From Acidithiobacillus sp. (lineage in GTDB: Bacteria > Pseudomonadota > Gammaproteobacteria > Acidithiobacillales > Acidithiobacillaceae): a stretch of 46,602 nt of DNA. Position 1 is the stretch's first letter, and each line of letters begins with the position of its first letter. Shown here one piece after another: positions 34,755 through 42,892 of this stretch. Where the stretch lies: assembly GCA_028065135.1 (NCBI GenBank), contig JAPTWR010000054.1, positions 1 to 46,602 of the forward strand. The letters are read 5' to 3'. The notes under the pieces are model-generated. The model had not been told where the DNA came from, ran no database searches, and was given only the letters and a program-made list of their open reading frames with translations. Both the position numbers and the translations under genes were made by a program.

Positions 34755-35060
34755 ATGGACCAATCACCCAGGCAAGAGATTTCCATCCACCAATCCCTCC
34801 ATAAACCCATGCTGGTTCTGGGGGGAGAGCGCAACCTCGTACTCATGCTGGGGGTCCTTGCCGGTATTTTTATCTTTTCGCTGGCGCAACTCTGGGCAGC
34901 CGTCATCGGGATAGTCCTTTGGGTTTTTGGCACATGGGGTCTCGCACAACTGGCCAAATACGATCCGATATTGAGTAAAACCGGGAAGCGCAGCATTCAG
35001 TACAAGAAATATTATCCGGCATCGGCCACGCCCTTTGCCCGCAATCGCGCCATTAAATAA
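34755..35060 (+). CDS. trbD: TrbD/VirB3 inner-membrane channel protein
   Basis: This 101-residue protein begins with a polar N-terminus (MDQSPRQEISIHQSLHKPML). A hydrophobic hairpin follows (LMLGVLAGIFIFSLAQLWAA, VIGIVLWVFGTWGLAQLA) and then DPILSKTGKRSIQYKKYY. Size, topology and place between trbC and trbE identify it. CAGGAG lies 8 bases before the ATG. Confidence 0.9.
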   Translation: MDQSPRQEISIHQSLHKPMLVLGGERNLVLMLGVLAGIFIFSLAQLWAAVIGIVLWVFGTWGLAQLAKYDPILSKTGKRSIQYKKYYPASATPFARNRAIK

Positions 35061-35074
35061 TCAAGGAGATTTTC

Positions 35075-37531
35075 ATGCGTGCCTTAAAAGAATTTCGCAG
35101 CAAGGCCTATGGCTTGCCTGACCTTCTGCCCTGGGCGGCGCTGGTCGATAACGGCATCGTGCTCAACAAAAATGGCAGCCTGATGGCAGGCTTCTATTAC
35201 ACCGGTCCGGATCTGGACTCTTCTACCAACGCGGAGCTGGCCGCGATGTCCAACCGCATCAATTCCGCCGTGTCCATGGGCGATGGCTGGGTGCTGAACT
35301 GCGATGCAATCCGGATACCCGCACCTGGGTACGCCCAGGAAGGCAGCTTTCCTGATCGCACTACGCGCCTCATTGACGCCGTTCGCCGGGCGCGCTTCGA
35401 GTCGGCAGACGCTGGCTACACCAGTCGTTTTGTTCTGACGCTCACGTTCTTCCCTCCTCCGGATGCCGCCACCAAGATGGGCGACTTCCTGATTGATGGA
35501 GAAGACAAAGGCTCGCCGGGTAGCAATAACCTGCAGCGCTTCAAAGAGCGCATCAAGGAAATTCAGGGACGGCTTTCTGGGTTTCTTAAAATCCGGCGCA
35601 TGGAAGACCATGTGGATGAGAACACCGGTGAAATCATCAACAGCGAAATCCTGCAATATCTCGAATATTGCGTGAGTTTCCGCAACCGGCCCTTTCGGCT
35701 CTCCATGGTCCCCATGTATCTGGACGCCGTCCTTGGCCGGCATGATCTGGTGACCGGCTTCAATCCGCAGATCGGCAATCTGCATATCGCAGCACTCGCC
35801 ATTGAGGGTTTCCCAGCAATGTCCTCACCCGGGATTCTCGACTTCCTGTCACGGCTCCCAGTGTCTTACAGGTGGTCCAACCGCTTCATCTATCTGGATC
35901 CGCAAGATGCCGAGAAACAGCTGAACCGCTACCGCAGTCGCTGGAGCCAGAAGCGCAAATCGGCGCTCAATGTGGTCCGGGAGAGTCAGGGCGGACAGGC
36001 AACACACATCAATATCCATGCGGACCAGCAGACTAATGATACCGTTGTGGCCATGGCCGAAGCATCCAGTGGCGACGTGCGTTTCGGATATTACACCAGC
36101 GTCATCCTGCTCGCCCATGACAGTGAGAATGTCGTGCTGGATATCGCCCGCGACGTGCAGAAGGTGATCGAGAATCATGGCTTCGGGGTCCGCATCGAGG
36201 ACGTGAATGCGGTCGAAGCGCTGATGGGTACCATGCCCGGAAACACCTATGCCAATGTGCGGAGGCCGCTGATTCACACCCTGAATCTGGCACATCTTCT
36301 CCCGTTCACTAATGTCTGGGCGGGACCAGATGAAAACCCCTGCCCGTTCTATCCTCCCCATAGTCCGGTGCTCATGCGTGCGAATACCGATGGCAATACG
36401 CCATTCCGTATTTCCCTACATGCCGGTGATTTAGCCCATACCGCCATACTCGGCCCCACCGGCATGGGCAAATCTACATTCTTGGCCATGCTGGTGGCCC
36501 AACAGTTCCGCTACGCTCATGCCCAGGTCTTCGCCTTCGATAAAGGGTATTCCATGTTCCCGCTGGTCGGTGCCGCCGGTGGCCAACACTACGATATCGC
36601 CGGTGAAGCGCACGATCTGGCCTTCTGTCCCCTGGGCAGGGTGGATGAGCCCTCTGAACAATCCTGGGCGGCCGAGTGGGTGGAAAGTCTGGTGGCGTTG
36701 CAACTAGGCAAAAACACCCCTATCACGCCCCGCATGCGCGATGAAATCTACCGCGCCATCGTACAGCTTGGGACCAGTACGACAGAGATGCGGCAACGGA
36801 CCTTGGGCGCACTGGTGACCGTCATTCAGGATGACGCGCTGCGTAGCGCATTGAATTACTACACGCTGAAAGGTCCGGCGGGCCACCTGCTGGACGCCGA
36901 GAGCGATGGACTGGGAGAAGATGTGTTCCAGGTGTTTGAAATGGAGCACTTGATGAATCTCGGTGAGAACATCCTGTTGCCGGTACTGACTTACCTGTTC
37001 CACCGGATTGAGCAGCGATTCAAGGGCCAGCCAACGCTGCTGGTCCTGGATGAAGCCTGGGTTATGCTGGGACATGACACCTTCAAGGCCAAGATCCGGG
37101 AATGGCTCAAGGTACTGCGCAAGGCCAATGTCGCCGTTATCTTCGCCACGCAGTCCCTGAGCGACCTGATCAAGTCCGGCATTGCGGATGTCATCTTTGA
37201 ATCCTGCCCGACGAAGATTCTATTGCCAAACCCGGAGGCCCTGACGGACCAGGCACGGCCCCTATATGAGTCCATCGGACTCAATGCCCGCCAGATTGAA
37301 ATTCTGGCTTCCGCCATTCCGAAGCGCCAGTACTACATGATGCACCCCGATGGGCGGCGCCTCTTTGAGTTGGGCTTGTCTGGTCCCGAACTGGCCTTCG
37401 TAGGCGCATCGGGCAAGGAAGACATTGCCCATATCCGTGAGCTACGGGAAGCCCACGATTGGCAATGGCCAGCCGTCTGGCTGCGCGAGCGCGGCGAAAC
37501 GGACGCCGCTGTTCTTTGGGAATCCTACTAA
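35075..37531 (+). CDS. trbE: TrbE/VirB4 secretion ATPase
   Basis: This 818-residue protein is the largest ATPase of the channel, driving assembly and transfer. The N-terminal half is the CagE/TrbE domain (LPWAALVDNGIVLNKNG). Walker A is GPTGMGKST (about 460), Walker B LLVLDEAWVMLG (about 655), with FATQSLSDL and the conserved PNPEAL downstream. AAGGAG precedes the ATG, 14 bases after trbD. Length is normal for TrbE and no break is seen. Confidence 0.95.
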   Translation: MRALKEFRSKAYGLPDLLPWAALVDNGIVLNKNGSLMAGFYYTGPDLDSSTNAELAAMSNRINSAVSMGDGWVLNCDAIRIPAPGYAQEGSFPDRTTRLIDAVRRARFESADAGYTSRFVLTLTFFPPPDAATKMGDFLIDGEDKGSPGSNNLQRFKERIKEIQGRLSGFLKIRRMEDHVDENTGEIINSEILQYLEYCVSFRNRPFRLSMVPMYLDAVLGRHDLVTGFNPQIGNLHIAALAIEGFPAMSSPGILDFLSRLPVSYRWSNRFIYLDPQDAEKQLNRYRSRWSQKRKSALNVVRESQGGQATHINIHADQQTNDTVVAMAEASSGDVRFGYYTSVILLAHDSENVVLDIARDVQKVIENHGFGVRIEDVNAVEALMGTMPGNTYANVRRPLIHTLNLAHLLPFTNVWAGPDENPCPFYPPHSPVLMRANTDGNTPFRISLHAGDLAHTAILGPTGMGKSTFLAMLVAQQFRYAHAQVFAFDKGYSMFPLVGAAGGQHYDIAGEAHDLAFCPLGRVDEPSEQSWAAEWVESLVALQLGKNTPITPRMRDEIYRAIVQLGTSTTEMRQRTLGALVTVIQDDALRSALNYYTLKGPAGHLLDAESDGLGEDVFQVFEMEHLMNLGENILLPVLTYLFHRIEQRFKGQPTLLVLDEAWVMLGHDTFKAKIREWLKVLRKANVAVIFATQSLSDLIKSGIADVIFESCPTKILLPNPEALTDQARPLYESIGLNARQIEILASAIPKRQYYMMHPDGRRLFELGLSGPELAFVGASGKEDIAHIRELREAHDWQWPAVWLRERGETDAAVLWESY

Positions 37532-37565
37532 CCAGTTACAGAATACTTTAACCAGGAGCACTACC

Positions 37566-37979
37566 ATGTTCTATTTTGCTGACCCTATGTATGCGCCACC
37601 TCCAGTAGCCCCGCCCGCCATGGAGCGGGTTATGACACCACCACCAGATCCCGTGTTACCGAAAGGCTGGCAATGGGGCAAACCGGCGAAAGCCTTACCC
37701 ATCCCTCAGCCGCCCATGCCGACGAACCCGTATGCAGCACATCGCTTTGCAGTCTGTATGGGGTTTGCCAATGCACAGACGCCGATACGCCCACCAGAGC
37801 AGGTGACGCGGCCTACCTGGTCGGTCGTATCGTGGAAAAACCTGGCTCCGCGCAAGATGGTCGGTACCCAGAAAGAAGTAGTTACCACTGTTGAGCGCGC
37901 CCTGGCCGCCGCGGGTATCCACCATTTCTCCATCACGGCCTACGGTGCAATTCACGTTATCGTGGCATTACAGGATTGA
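37566..37979 (+). CDS. Unknown proline-rich 137-residue protein
   Basis: Not recognised. The first 65 residues are very rich in Pro (MYAPPPVAPPAMERVMTPPP). The rest is a small alpha/beta region with VVTTVERALAAAGIHHFSIT. In RP4 trbF would come here, but trbF lies at 46085 instead. The ATG at 37566 follows AGGAG. It ends where the metallopeptidase-like gene starts (TGATG). Confidence 0.6.
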   Translation: MFYFADPMYAPPPVAPPAMERVMTPPPDPVLPKGWQWGKPAKALPIPQPPMPTNPYAAHRFAVCMGFANAQTPIRPPEQVTRPTWSVVSWKNLAPRKMVGTQKEVVTTVERALAAAGIHHFSITAYGAIHVIVALQD

Positions 37980-38407
37980 TGGCTATGCAAGATATGGTGG
38001 ATTTGATCATGGAAGAAAATGACTTGGCGAAGCTGTGCGGGAAATACGAACTCCCGCCCATGAAATATAGCAAAAAACTGAAACCGGGTGATGGCACATT
38101 CGACCGGACAACGGGCGAAATCCATCTGTCTGAATCGTTGCGCTTTGCGCGTGAGGAAGCGTTGTTGCGCGTGGCCTTCCATGAGGCGGGGCACTATCAC
38201 ACGCGGTCTTTCCGGCGCGATGTGTTGCCACTGTACATTGCGGCTGTCTTCGCGGTGCTCCTGGGATTTTGCCTGGTCTTTCCGCAATTACGAGATTTTG
38301 TTCCATCGTACGTCCCATTTTTTGGGCTGCTTGGTTCAATCCTGGCCTTCGAGACAGCGCGAAAGCATTGGGAGATTGCGGCAAATCAATGGGCCAAGGC
38401 ACATTGA
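37979..38407 (+). CDS. Small membrane protein with HEAGH metallopeptidase motif
   Basis: This 142-residue protein shows HEAGHYH (about 68-74), the HExxH zinc-binding motif of gluzincin-type peptidases. A hydrophobic hairpin follows (LPLYIAAVFAVLLGFCLVFP, VPFFGLLGSILAFETA). DGTFDRTTGEIHLSESL comes just before the motif, as in IrrE/M48-like folds. It could be a cut-down membrane peptidase that clips a transfer or envelope protein. The third zinc ligand is not obvious; the Glu in AFETARKHWE is a candidate. ATG 37979 (TGATG overlap) is preferred; TTG 37976 is possible. Confidence 0.65.
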   Translation: MAMQDMVDLIMEENDLAKLCGKYELPPMKYSKKLKPGDGTFDRTTGEIHLSESLRFAREEALLRVAFHEAGHYHTRSFRRDVLPLYIAAVFAVLLGFCLVFPQLRDFVPSYVPFFGLLGSILAFETARKHWEIAANQWAKAH

Positions 38408-38411
38408 CCAC

Positions 38412-38561
38412 ATGATCTGTCCACACGGGGCGAAGTGTATTTATATGGCGATTGACCCAGAGCAAACGCTGTCCGCGCAAGAGCAATGGCTAAAGGCTTT
38501 AGGAGCGATGGAGTATGGATTACAGGGATATTTCGGTCATCAATCAACGCCTGATGAATAG
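38412..38561 (+). CDS. Possible small protein, 49 residues
   Basis: The frame begins MICPHGAKCIYMAIDPEQTL and ends GYFGHQSTPDE. No family recognised. It starts 4 bases after the metallopeptidase-like gene stop and overlaps the next small frame by 47 bases, so at least one of the two may not be used. Confidence 0.35.
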   Translation: MICPHGAKCIYMAIDPEQTLSAQEQWLKALGAMEYGLQGYFGHQSTPDE

Positions 38562-38739
38562 ATGGTCGCATTCCGATGGCCGACCAGTCTACTGGTTGCT
38601 GGTCGATCGGGGCCGCATCGTTGTTCGGTCTTGGATAGCTGGTTATCGCGGTAGGCCAATGGGCGAACACGTCCATCTGGCCCGTTCAGTACCGGAAGCT
38701 GTGGCATGGATTGTACGCCACCACTATCAAAGCAATTAA
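38515..38739 (+). CDS. Possible small protein, 74 residues
   Basis: The frame begins MDYRDISVINQRLMNRWSHS and contains WLLVDRGRIVVRSWIAGYRG and EAVAWIVRHHYQSN, a compact alpha/beta composition that looks like real protein. TTAGGAG lies just upstream of the ATG. No family recognised. Confidence 0.45.
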   Translation: MDYRDISVINQRLMNRWSHSDGRPVYWLLVDRGRIVVRSWIAGYRGRPMGEHVHLARSVPEAVAWIVRHHYQSN

Positions 38740-38769
38740 CCGGTTTCTGATGTAGCCCGAAGCCCAAGG

Positions 38770-38970
38770 TCAGTTTGTTACGATGGCCTTAAGAAACAGG
38801 TCACATCGTCTGGGTGCATTGGGGAAGCAAGCCAGATAACCATCATCGGCCTTGCTGGAGGGCGGTAGCCCCAACTTGGTTTCCCCGCATTGCCCCAAGC
38901 CTTGAGGACCTATGGCGCATGGCGTGAAGTGCTGACATTGGCTGCAGGTAATTTTAGTGATGTCGGCCAT
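38770..38970 (-). CDS. Cys-rich small protein, possible zinc-binding
   Basis: This 66-residue leftward protein contains ITCSQCQHFTPCAIGPQGLG, then QCGE and later CFPNAPRRCDLF. The C-x2-C, C, C, C and PNAPRRCD pattern recalls small conserved proteins of integrative elements and plasmids, probably metal-binding. The ATG at 38970 is preferred over 38988. It lies alone on this strand among rightward genes. Confidence 0.6.
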   Translation of the reverse strand: MADITKITCSQCQHFTPCAIGPQGLGQCGETKLGLPPSSKADDGYLACFPNAPRRCDLFLKAIVTN

Positions 38971-39127
38971 GTGCGCATCATCGCACAATTCCAGAGATGG
39001 TTGGAACCCAGAGCCCCAGGTTGTACCCCAAATCGCTGCAAGTCAGTGCCCAACAGTATAACTGCCCTGGCCAAGCATCCTGAAACCCCATCGCTGCAGG
39101 CAAACCCTGCCAAAAGAACACACGCAC

Positions 39128-39174
39128 CACAAACAGGTCCCCGATGGCCATTACCAAAAGAGAAGCTTCTTTTG
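39128..39174 (+). promoter_or_regulatory. Transfer-regulon leader element, copy 12
   Basis: Block 39128-39155, consensus sequence. The ATG at 39144 is in frame with the helicase gene and no stop intervenes. Stem CAAAAGA (39155-39161) with TCTTTTG (39168-39174), the 3' arm leading into GAGGG before ATG 39183. Confidence 0.85.
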
Positions 39175-39182
39175 AGGGCGAT

Positions 39183-41252
39183 ATGGCTGCATCACGTGAA
39201 CACATGGAACGGACCCTGGCCGGGTCAAGTACGTCCAGCCTCTGGCGTGGAATGTACAGCGATGGTCTGCGCCTGGGGTTTTGGATTCAGTACGACCAGG
39301 ACTCCACACCCCGCAGCAAAGAGGTCATCAAGAACCATGACTTTGGCTGGATGCCGAAAAAGAAAATATGGGTAGGCCCCCTCATAAAAGCCACCGCCAC
39401 CATTGAAGCCCTGGCAGAAGGCTGGCCAGCACAGCACCCACGGGAGCTCGGGTTAGCCATTCTGGCGAAGGCCATGGCCAATGAGGAACCCTTCTGGGCC
39501 ATGTGCGTACGACCGAGGTTGATGGAAACGCCGGATGGTCAATGGTCCTTTTCGTTTCCATATGACACCACGACCGTGGCGTTCCTGAAAGCCACCCGGA
39601 AAGCACATTGGAATGCCGGCACCAAAGGCTGGGATATTCATGGCAATCGGGCTGCAGCACTCGCCGTATTGGAAGAAGTGGGCGTGCCTGACCGCTACGT
39701 CATCATCAGCGCACGGGGAGAACCGGATCGTTTGCCCCAGGCCACGGGCGGCTGGACGCCATACCTGGTTTGTGTAGATGCCGACGATGTAGAGACAGAG
39801 CGGGTGAAGCTGCAGGTAGGTGGTGCAGAGATGCCCCTTGAGTCCAACGGCGCTGGCCCGAGCGGCGAAGAACTGGATGCCCTCGAAATGGCCAAGGCCG
39901 AACGCGCGGAACTTATTCAGCGCGCTTTCTTTGCCCCCATGGCTCTGTTGCCGGTGGAAGATGCAGTTATTGACGAAATTGCAGCACGCTGTTCGCTCAT
40001 GCCGCACCAGAATGACGGGGTGCGTCACTTTCTGACCCGCACCAGCGCGTTGAATGGCGATGATATGGGCTTGGGCAAGACCCGCCAGACGGTATCTGCC
40101 GCCAGCCATCTCCCAGGTGGAAAGGTGATCGTCTGTCCCGCCAGCCTCAAAGATAACTGGGGTCGGGAAATCAGGATGGTGATTCCCGATGCAGAGATCT
40201 TCATCTTCGAGAATGCATTGCCCAACATGCAGCCGGAATGGTTGATCGTGAATTATGAGCGGTTGGGCGCGCTGATGGAACGACTGGACGCCGACCTCTC
40301 GCAGGGGGCAACCCATGACTGGAAATTCATCGTTGCCGCTTTCGATGAAGCCCATTACCTGAAAGAGCCGTCCGCCCAGCGCACGCAGGCATCGTTCGAC
40401 CTGGCCAAGCGTGCGGAACGCAAATGGCTGCTGACGGCAACCCCCATGCTCAACAAGCCGGAAGAGACCTGGACCCTGTTGCGGCTTTCCGGGCACCCCG
40501 CCGGCGACGTGGATGTGAAGACCTTTGCCGGACACTTTGCCAAATCGCGCAATGACCGCAAGGGTCTGGGCGATCGGATCAGTGAATGGATGATTCGCCG
40601 CATGAAAGACGATGTGCTCACCATGGAGGGTAAATTCCGGCAAGAGCCTCTGCTTTCCGCCAGCGATCAGCAGATGACGGAATACCATAAGTTCATAGAC
40701 GACGACACGTTGATTCCCCTGCAGAAGATCAACCTGGGCAGGCAGTGGCTGGAACGGGTGAAACGTGAACCCATCCTGGAAATGATGGGGGATCTGCAGC
40801 AGGACGCCAAAGCCATCATCTTCTGCAATTTTGAAGCGACGGTGGAATGGTTTATGGACCAGTTGCCTGCAGGCTCAGCCGTACGCCTCACCGGCAAGGA
40901 GTCCCGCAAGCAGCGGGACCGCGCGGTCCAAAAGTTCCAGAATGATCCCGAGTGCCGCTGGTTTGTGGCCAACATCAAGGCGGCTGGGGTAGGGCTCAAC
41001 CTTACCGCGGCGACATATGTTTTCTTTGTCTCCCGCCCGTGGACACCCGCTGACCAGACGCAAGCCGAAGATCGCGCGTACCGCATCGGCCAAAACCGGC
41101 GGGTCGAGATTTATATCCCCACCATCCCGGACACCATTGATGAGCAGATCAAGGCGCTGATCCAGAACAAGGCCGAGATCACCGCGGACGTGTTGGTCGG
41201 TGCTTTGGATGCGGGGAAGAGAAGGGCTTTAGAGCAGATAGCTGACCATTAA
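39183..41252 (+). CDS. SNF2-family (SMARCAL1-like) DNA helicase/translocase
   Basis: This 689-residue protein has an N-terminal region (about 15-150) with two HARP-like units (FGWMPKKKIWVG and HWNAGTKGWDIHGN), as in SMARCAL1 annealing helicases. The SNF2 core follows: GDDMGLGKTRQTV (about 291), DEAH in AAFDEAHYLKEP (about 383), LTATPMLNKPEE, then the helicase C part with FCNFEATVEWF and RAYRIGQNRRVEIYIP. GAGG lies 5 bases before ATG 39183. Initiation at the leader ATG (39144) would add 13 residues, so two forms are possible. It probably remodels DNA forks or protein-DNA complexes; its place in the trb operon is unusual. Confidence 0.9.
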   Translation: MAASREHMERTLAGSSTSSLWRGMYSDGLRLGFWIQYDQDSTPRSKEVIKNHDFGWMPKKKIWVGPLIKATATIEALAEGWPAQHPRELGLAILAKAMANEEPFWAMCVRPRLMETPDGQWSFSFPYDTTTVAFLKATRKAHWNAGTKGWDIHGNRAAALAVLEEVGVPDRYVIISARGEPDRLPQATGGWTPYLVCVDADDVETERVKLQVGGAEMPLESNGAGPSGEELDALEMAKAERAELIQRAFFAPMALLPVEDAVIDEIAARCSLMPHQNDGVRHFLTRTSALNGDDMGLGKTRQTVSAASHLPGGKVIVCPASLKDNWGREIRMVIPDAEIFIFENALPNMQPEWLIVNYERLGALMERLDADLSQGATHDWKFIVAAFDEAHYLKEPSAQRTQASFDLAKRAERKWLLTATPMLNKPEETWTLLRLSGHPAGDVDVKTFAGHFAKSRNDRKGLGDRISEWMIRRMKDDVLTMEGKFRQEPLLSASDQQMTEYHKFIDDDTLIPLQKINLGRQWLERVKREPILEMMGDLQQDAKAIIFCNFEATVEWFMDQLPAGSAVRLTGKESRKQRDRAVQKFQNDPECRWFVANIKAAGVGLNLTAATYVFFVSRPWTPADQTQAEDRAYRIGQNRRVEIYIPTIPDTIDEQIKALIQNKAEITADVLVGALDAGKRRALEQIADH

Positions 41253-41298
41253 CCAGTGTAGTTTAACCAGTAATCATCACAAACAGGAGCAAACCATC

Positions 41299-41646
41299 AT
41301 GAGCAATGAAACATCATGTGTCACCACAGATACCGTGCCGGGCTTTCGGGTGAGCAAGACCTTTGGCACGGTCATGGGGGTGTCCATCAAGTCCCGCAAC
41401 TTTGTCGGCAACTGGCTGGGTAACATGCGCGCAACTTTTGGTGGAGAGCAAGGCGGGTTTGCCAAGATGGTGATGGCGACTCGTGATGAAGCCATCGGGC
41501 AGATGTTGGCCCAGGCGGAGTCCATGGGCGCCAACGCGGTGATCGGCATGCGCTTCGACTCCGCCGAGTTTGATTCCGGCAAGGGCCAGAGCATGGAGCA
41601 GGTCTTGGCTTACGGGACGGCCGTGGTATTGGAACCGGAGCATTAA
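41299..41646 (+). CDS. YbjQ/DUF74-like protein
   Basis: This 115-residue protein has VTTDTVPGFRVSKTFGTVMG and SMGANAVIGMRFDSAEF, the pattern of the YbjQ (DUF74, 'putative heavy-metal-binding') family, which forms pentamers. Function is unknown in general. AGGAG precedes the ATG. The upstream string CACAAACAGG (41278-41287) equals the first ten bases of the leader block, but the rest of the block is missing. Its stop overlaps the convergent hicB stop. Confidence 0.8.
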   Translation: MSNETSCVTTDTVPGFRVSKTFGTVMGVSIKSRNFVGNWLGNMRATFGGEQGGFAKMVMATRDEAIGQMLAQAESMGANAVIGMRFDSAEFDSGKGQSMEQVLAYGTAVVLEPEH

Positions 41647-42050
41647 GAGGCCTCACGCCGCAATGTCGCCAGGGCGGCGCGAGCGAGAAAACCAGAACGA
41701 CTCTCGTGACGGCTTTTAGCCGCCTCATCCACACGGCGCAGCACTCTTGCGGGCAAGGTAATATTGACTCGCTCCGCCTTGTCAGAGAGGATCGCCGGGT
41801 CTACATCCACCAGCGCCCAGATCCAGTGAGCAAACTCCGGATTGGCCTGGTGCTCCGTGATGGATTTAGGGTCAGGAATATCTCCGCCCTCATCAATCTG
41901 CACCTCCAGCCAAAGCTCGATACTTTCCCTAGCCATCTCGATGGCCTCGTCCAGGGTGTCTCCGGCAGAGAAGCAGCCAGGCAAGTCGGGAACCACCACC
42001 CCAAAGGTATGGTTCTCATCCCCGGATTCGATAGCGATTGGGTATCTCAT
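41643..42050 (-). CDS. hicB: HicB antitoxin
   Basis: This 135-residue protein has a HicB fold at the N-terminus (FGVVVPDLPGCFSAGDTLDE, AIEMARESIELWLE). The C-terminus is ribbon-helix-helix-like (RVNITLPARVLRRVDEAAKS, GFLARAALATL) and would bind the operator. It neutralises HicA. It overlaps hicA by four bases in the usual toxin-first order of hicAB. The pair probably stabilises the mobile element. Confidence 0.9.
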   Translation of the reverse strand: MRYPIAIESGDENHTFGVVVPDLPGCFSAGDTLDEAIEMARESIELWLEVQIDEGGDIPDPKSITEHQANPEFAHWIWALVDVDPAILSDKAERVNITLPARVLRRVDEAAKSRHESRSGFLARAALATLRREAS

Positions 42051-42244
42051 TTGCAGTCGTCCTCCTTAAGTCCGGCTTGCTTCAAAAGTTTGTGGAGCAA
42101 CCCTGTCCCCAGGTCTTTACGCGGATGCGGTATCGAAAGGTGCCCGGGACGATCAGGGTGCACATAGACGTGATGCGACCCCTTTGTGCTTCGATGCAAC
42201 CATCCCGCCGACTCCAGGCATTTGATCAGTTCTGAGCTCGTCAT
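42047..42244 (-). CDS. hicA: HicA mRNA interferase toxin
   Basis: This 65-residue protein begins MTSSELIKCLESAGWLHRST and has KGSHHVYVHP with the catalytic His of HicA, then HLSIPHPRKDLGTGLLHKLL. The longer frame to 42340 is rejected because a -10 box and operator lie between 42246 and 42262. HicA cleaves mRNA when HicB is lost. The toxin looks intact. Confidence 0.9.
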   Translation of the reverse strand: MTSSELIKCLESAGWLHRSTKGSHHVYVHPDRPGHLSIPHPRKDLGTGLLHKLLKQAGLKEDDCK

Positions 42245-42245
42245 A

Positions 42246-42262
42246 GTGTGTATTATACACAC
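42246..42262 (-). promoter_or_regulatory. hicAB operator overlapping a -10 box
   Basis: GTGTGTA-TTA-TACACAC is a perfect palindrome directly before the hicA ATG. Read on the minus strand, its centre is TATAAT followed by ACACACT and then ATG, so the -10 box sits 7 bases before the start codon. This predicts a leaderless mRNA repressed by HicB bound over the box. No good -35 is seen. Confidence 0.6.
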
Positions 42263-42324
42263 GGATTTCCGTAAGTCATCGACCAGAGATGTTAGCCTGG
42301 AGACTGACTGGCAAACCTCCATTT

Positions 42325-42344
42325 CCCTCGCTTTGTGCAAGGGG
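42325..42344 (+). promoter_or_regulatory. CCCT...AGGGG hairpin-like element before a gene
   Basis: CCCTCGCTTTGTGCAAGGGG, with CCCT able to pair with AGGG. Similar strings lie before the genes at 29352 (29293-29321) and 26331 (CCCTCGCTTCG, 26293-26303). Meaning unknown; low confidence. Confidence 0.3.
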
Positions 42345-42366
42345 TGTATTCATGGAGGATCGAAAG

Positions 42367-42822
42367 ATGGAAAGCAGACTGATTTTAGCCCTTGTCGCGG
42401 CATCCACGTTGGCTCTTGGGGGTTGTGCAACCGCTCCGTTGTCCTACCAGAATTACAGCGCGACCGAGAATCTGGGTACCCAGACCTTGCAGACGGGCGT
42501 GGTCATACGAACCATGCCCATTGAGATCAGGGACTCTGCAGCACCCAACGCGAACGGCACCATGGGTGGCATCGGCGGCGGTGCCATTGGATATGCGGTC
42601 GGTGGTAACGCGATTGGCGCGATCCTCGGCTTTGTCGGCGGGATGCTGGTAGGGCATGCCCTGACCCCCGGCGAGATCCACGGTACCGAAGTCATGGTGC
42701 GGCTGAACACGGGGCAACTGATTGGCGTTCCCGAGATCGGAAATCCTGCCTTGAGCGTCGGTGAACAGGTAGCCATCCTACGGGGTGCGCGGGGGCGGAC
42801 CAGGGCAGTACCCCTGTCCTGA
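42367..42822 (+). CDS. Glycine-zipper outer-membrane lipoprotein
   Basis: This 151-residue lipoprotein has lipobox LALGGC, with Cys near residue 21. A glycine zipper follows (GGIGGGAIGYAVGGNAIGAI, LGFVGGMLVGHALTPG) and then a small beta domain (HGTEVMVRLNTGQLIGVPEI), as in the SlyB/17-kDa antigen family. ATG 42367 is preferred because GGAGG lies 8 bases upstream; ATG 42352 is in frame but less good. It precedes trbJ and may act in the transfer envelope complex or as cargo. Confidence 0.8.
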   Translation: MESRLILALVAASTLALGGCATAPLSYQNYSATENLGTQTLQTGVVIRTMPIEIRDSAAPNANGTMGGIGGGAIGYAVGGNAIGAILGFVGGMLVGHALTPGEIHGTEVMVRLNTGQLIGVPEIGNPALSVGEQVAILRGARGRTRAVPLS

Positions 42823-42825
42823 GAC

Positions 42826-42881
42826 CCCAAACAGGTCGGCGATGGCCATTAGGCAGCAGGAGAGCAGCGTGCTCATTGCCT
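42826..42881 (+). promoter_or_regulatory. Transfer-regulon leader element, copy 13
   Basis: Diverged block 42826-42850 (CCCCAAACAGG, TCGGCG, ATGGCCATT, then AGG for ACC). The leader frame is in phase with trbJ (17 codons). Nested stems: AGGCA (42851-42855) with TGCCT (42877-42881), and GAGCA (42862-42866) with TGCTC (42870-42874). GGAGAG follows at once. Confidence 0.8.
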
Positions 42882-42892
42882 GGAGAGAAAAC

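Noticed and set aside
41278..41287. A sixteenth leader copy before the YbjQ gene (CACAAACAGG)
   Set aside because: Only the first ten bases match; ATGGCCATT and the hairpin are missing, and the AGG is part of an ordinary AGGAG ribosome site.
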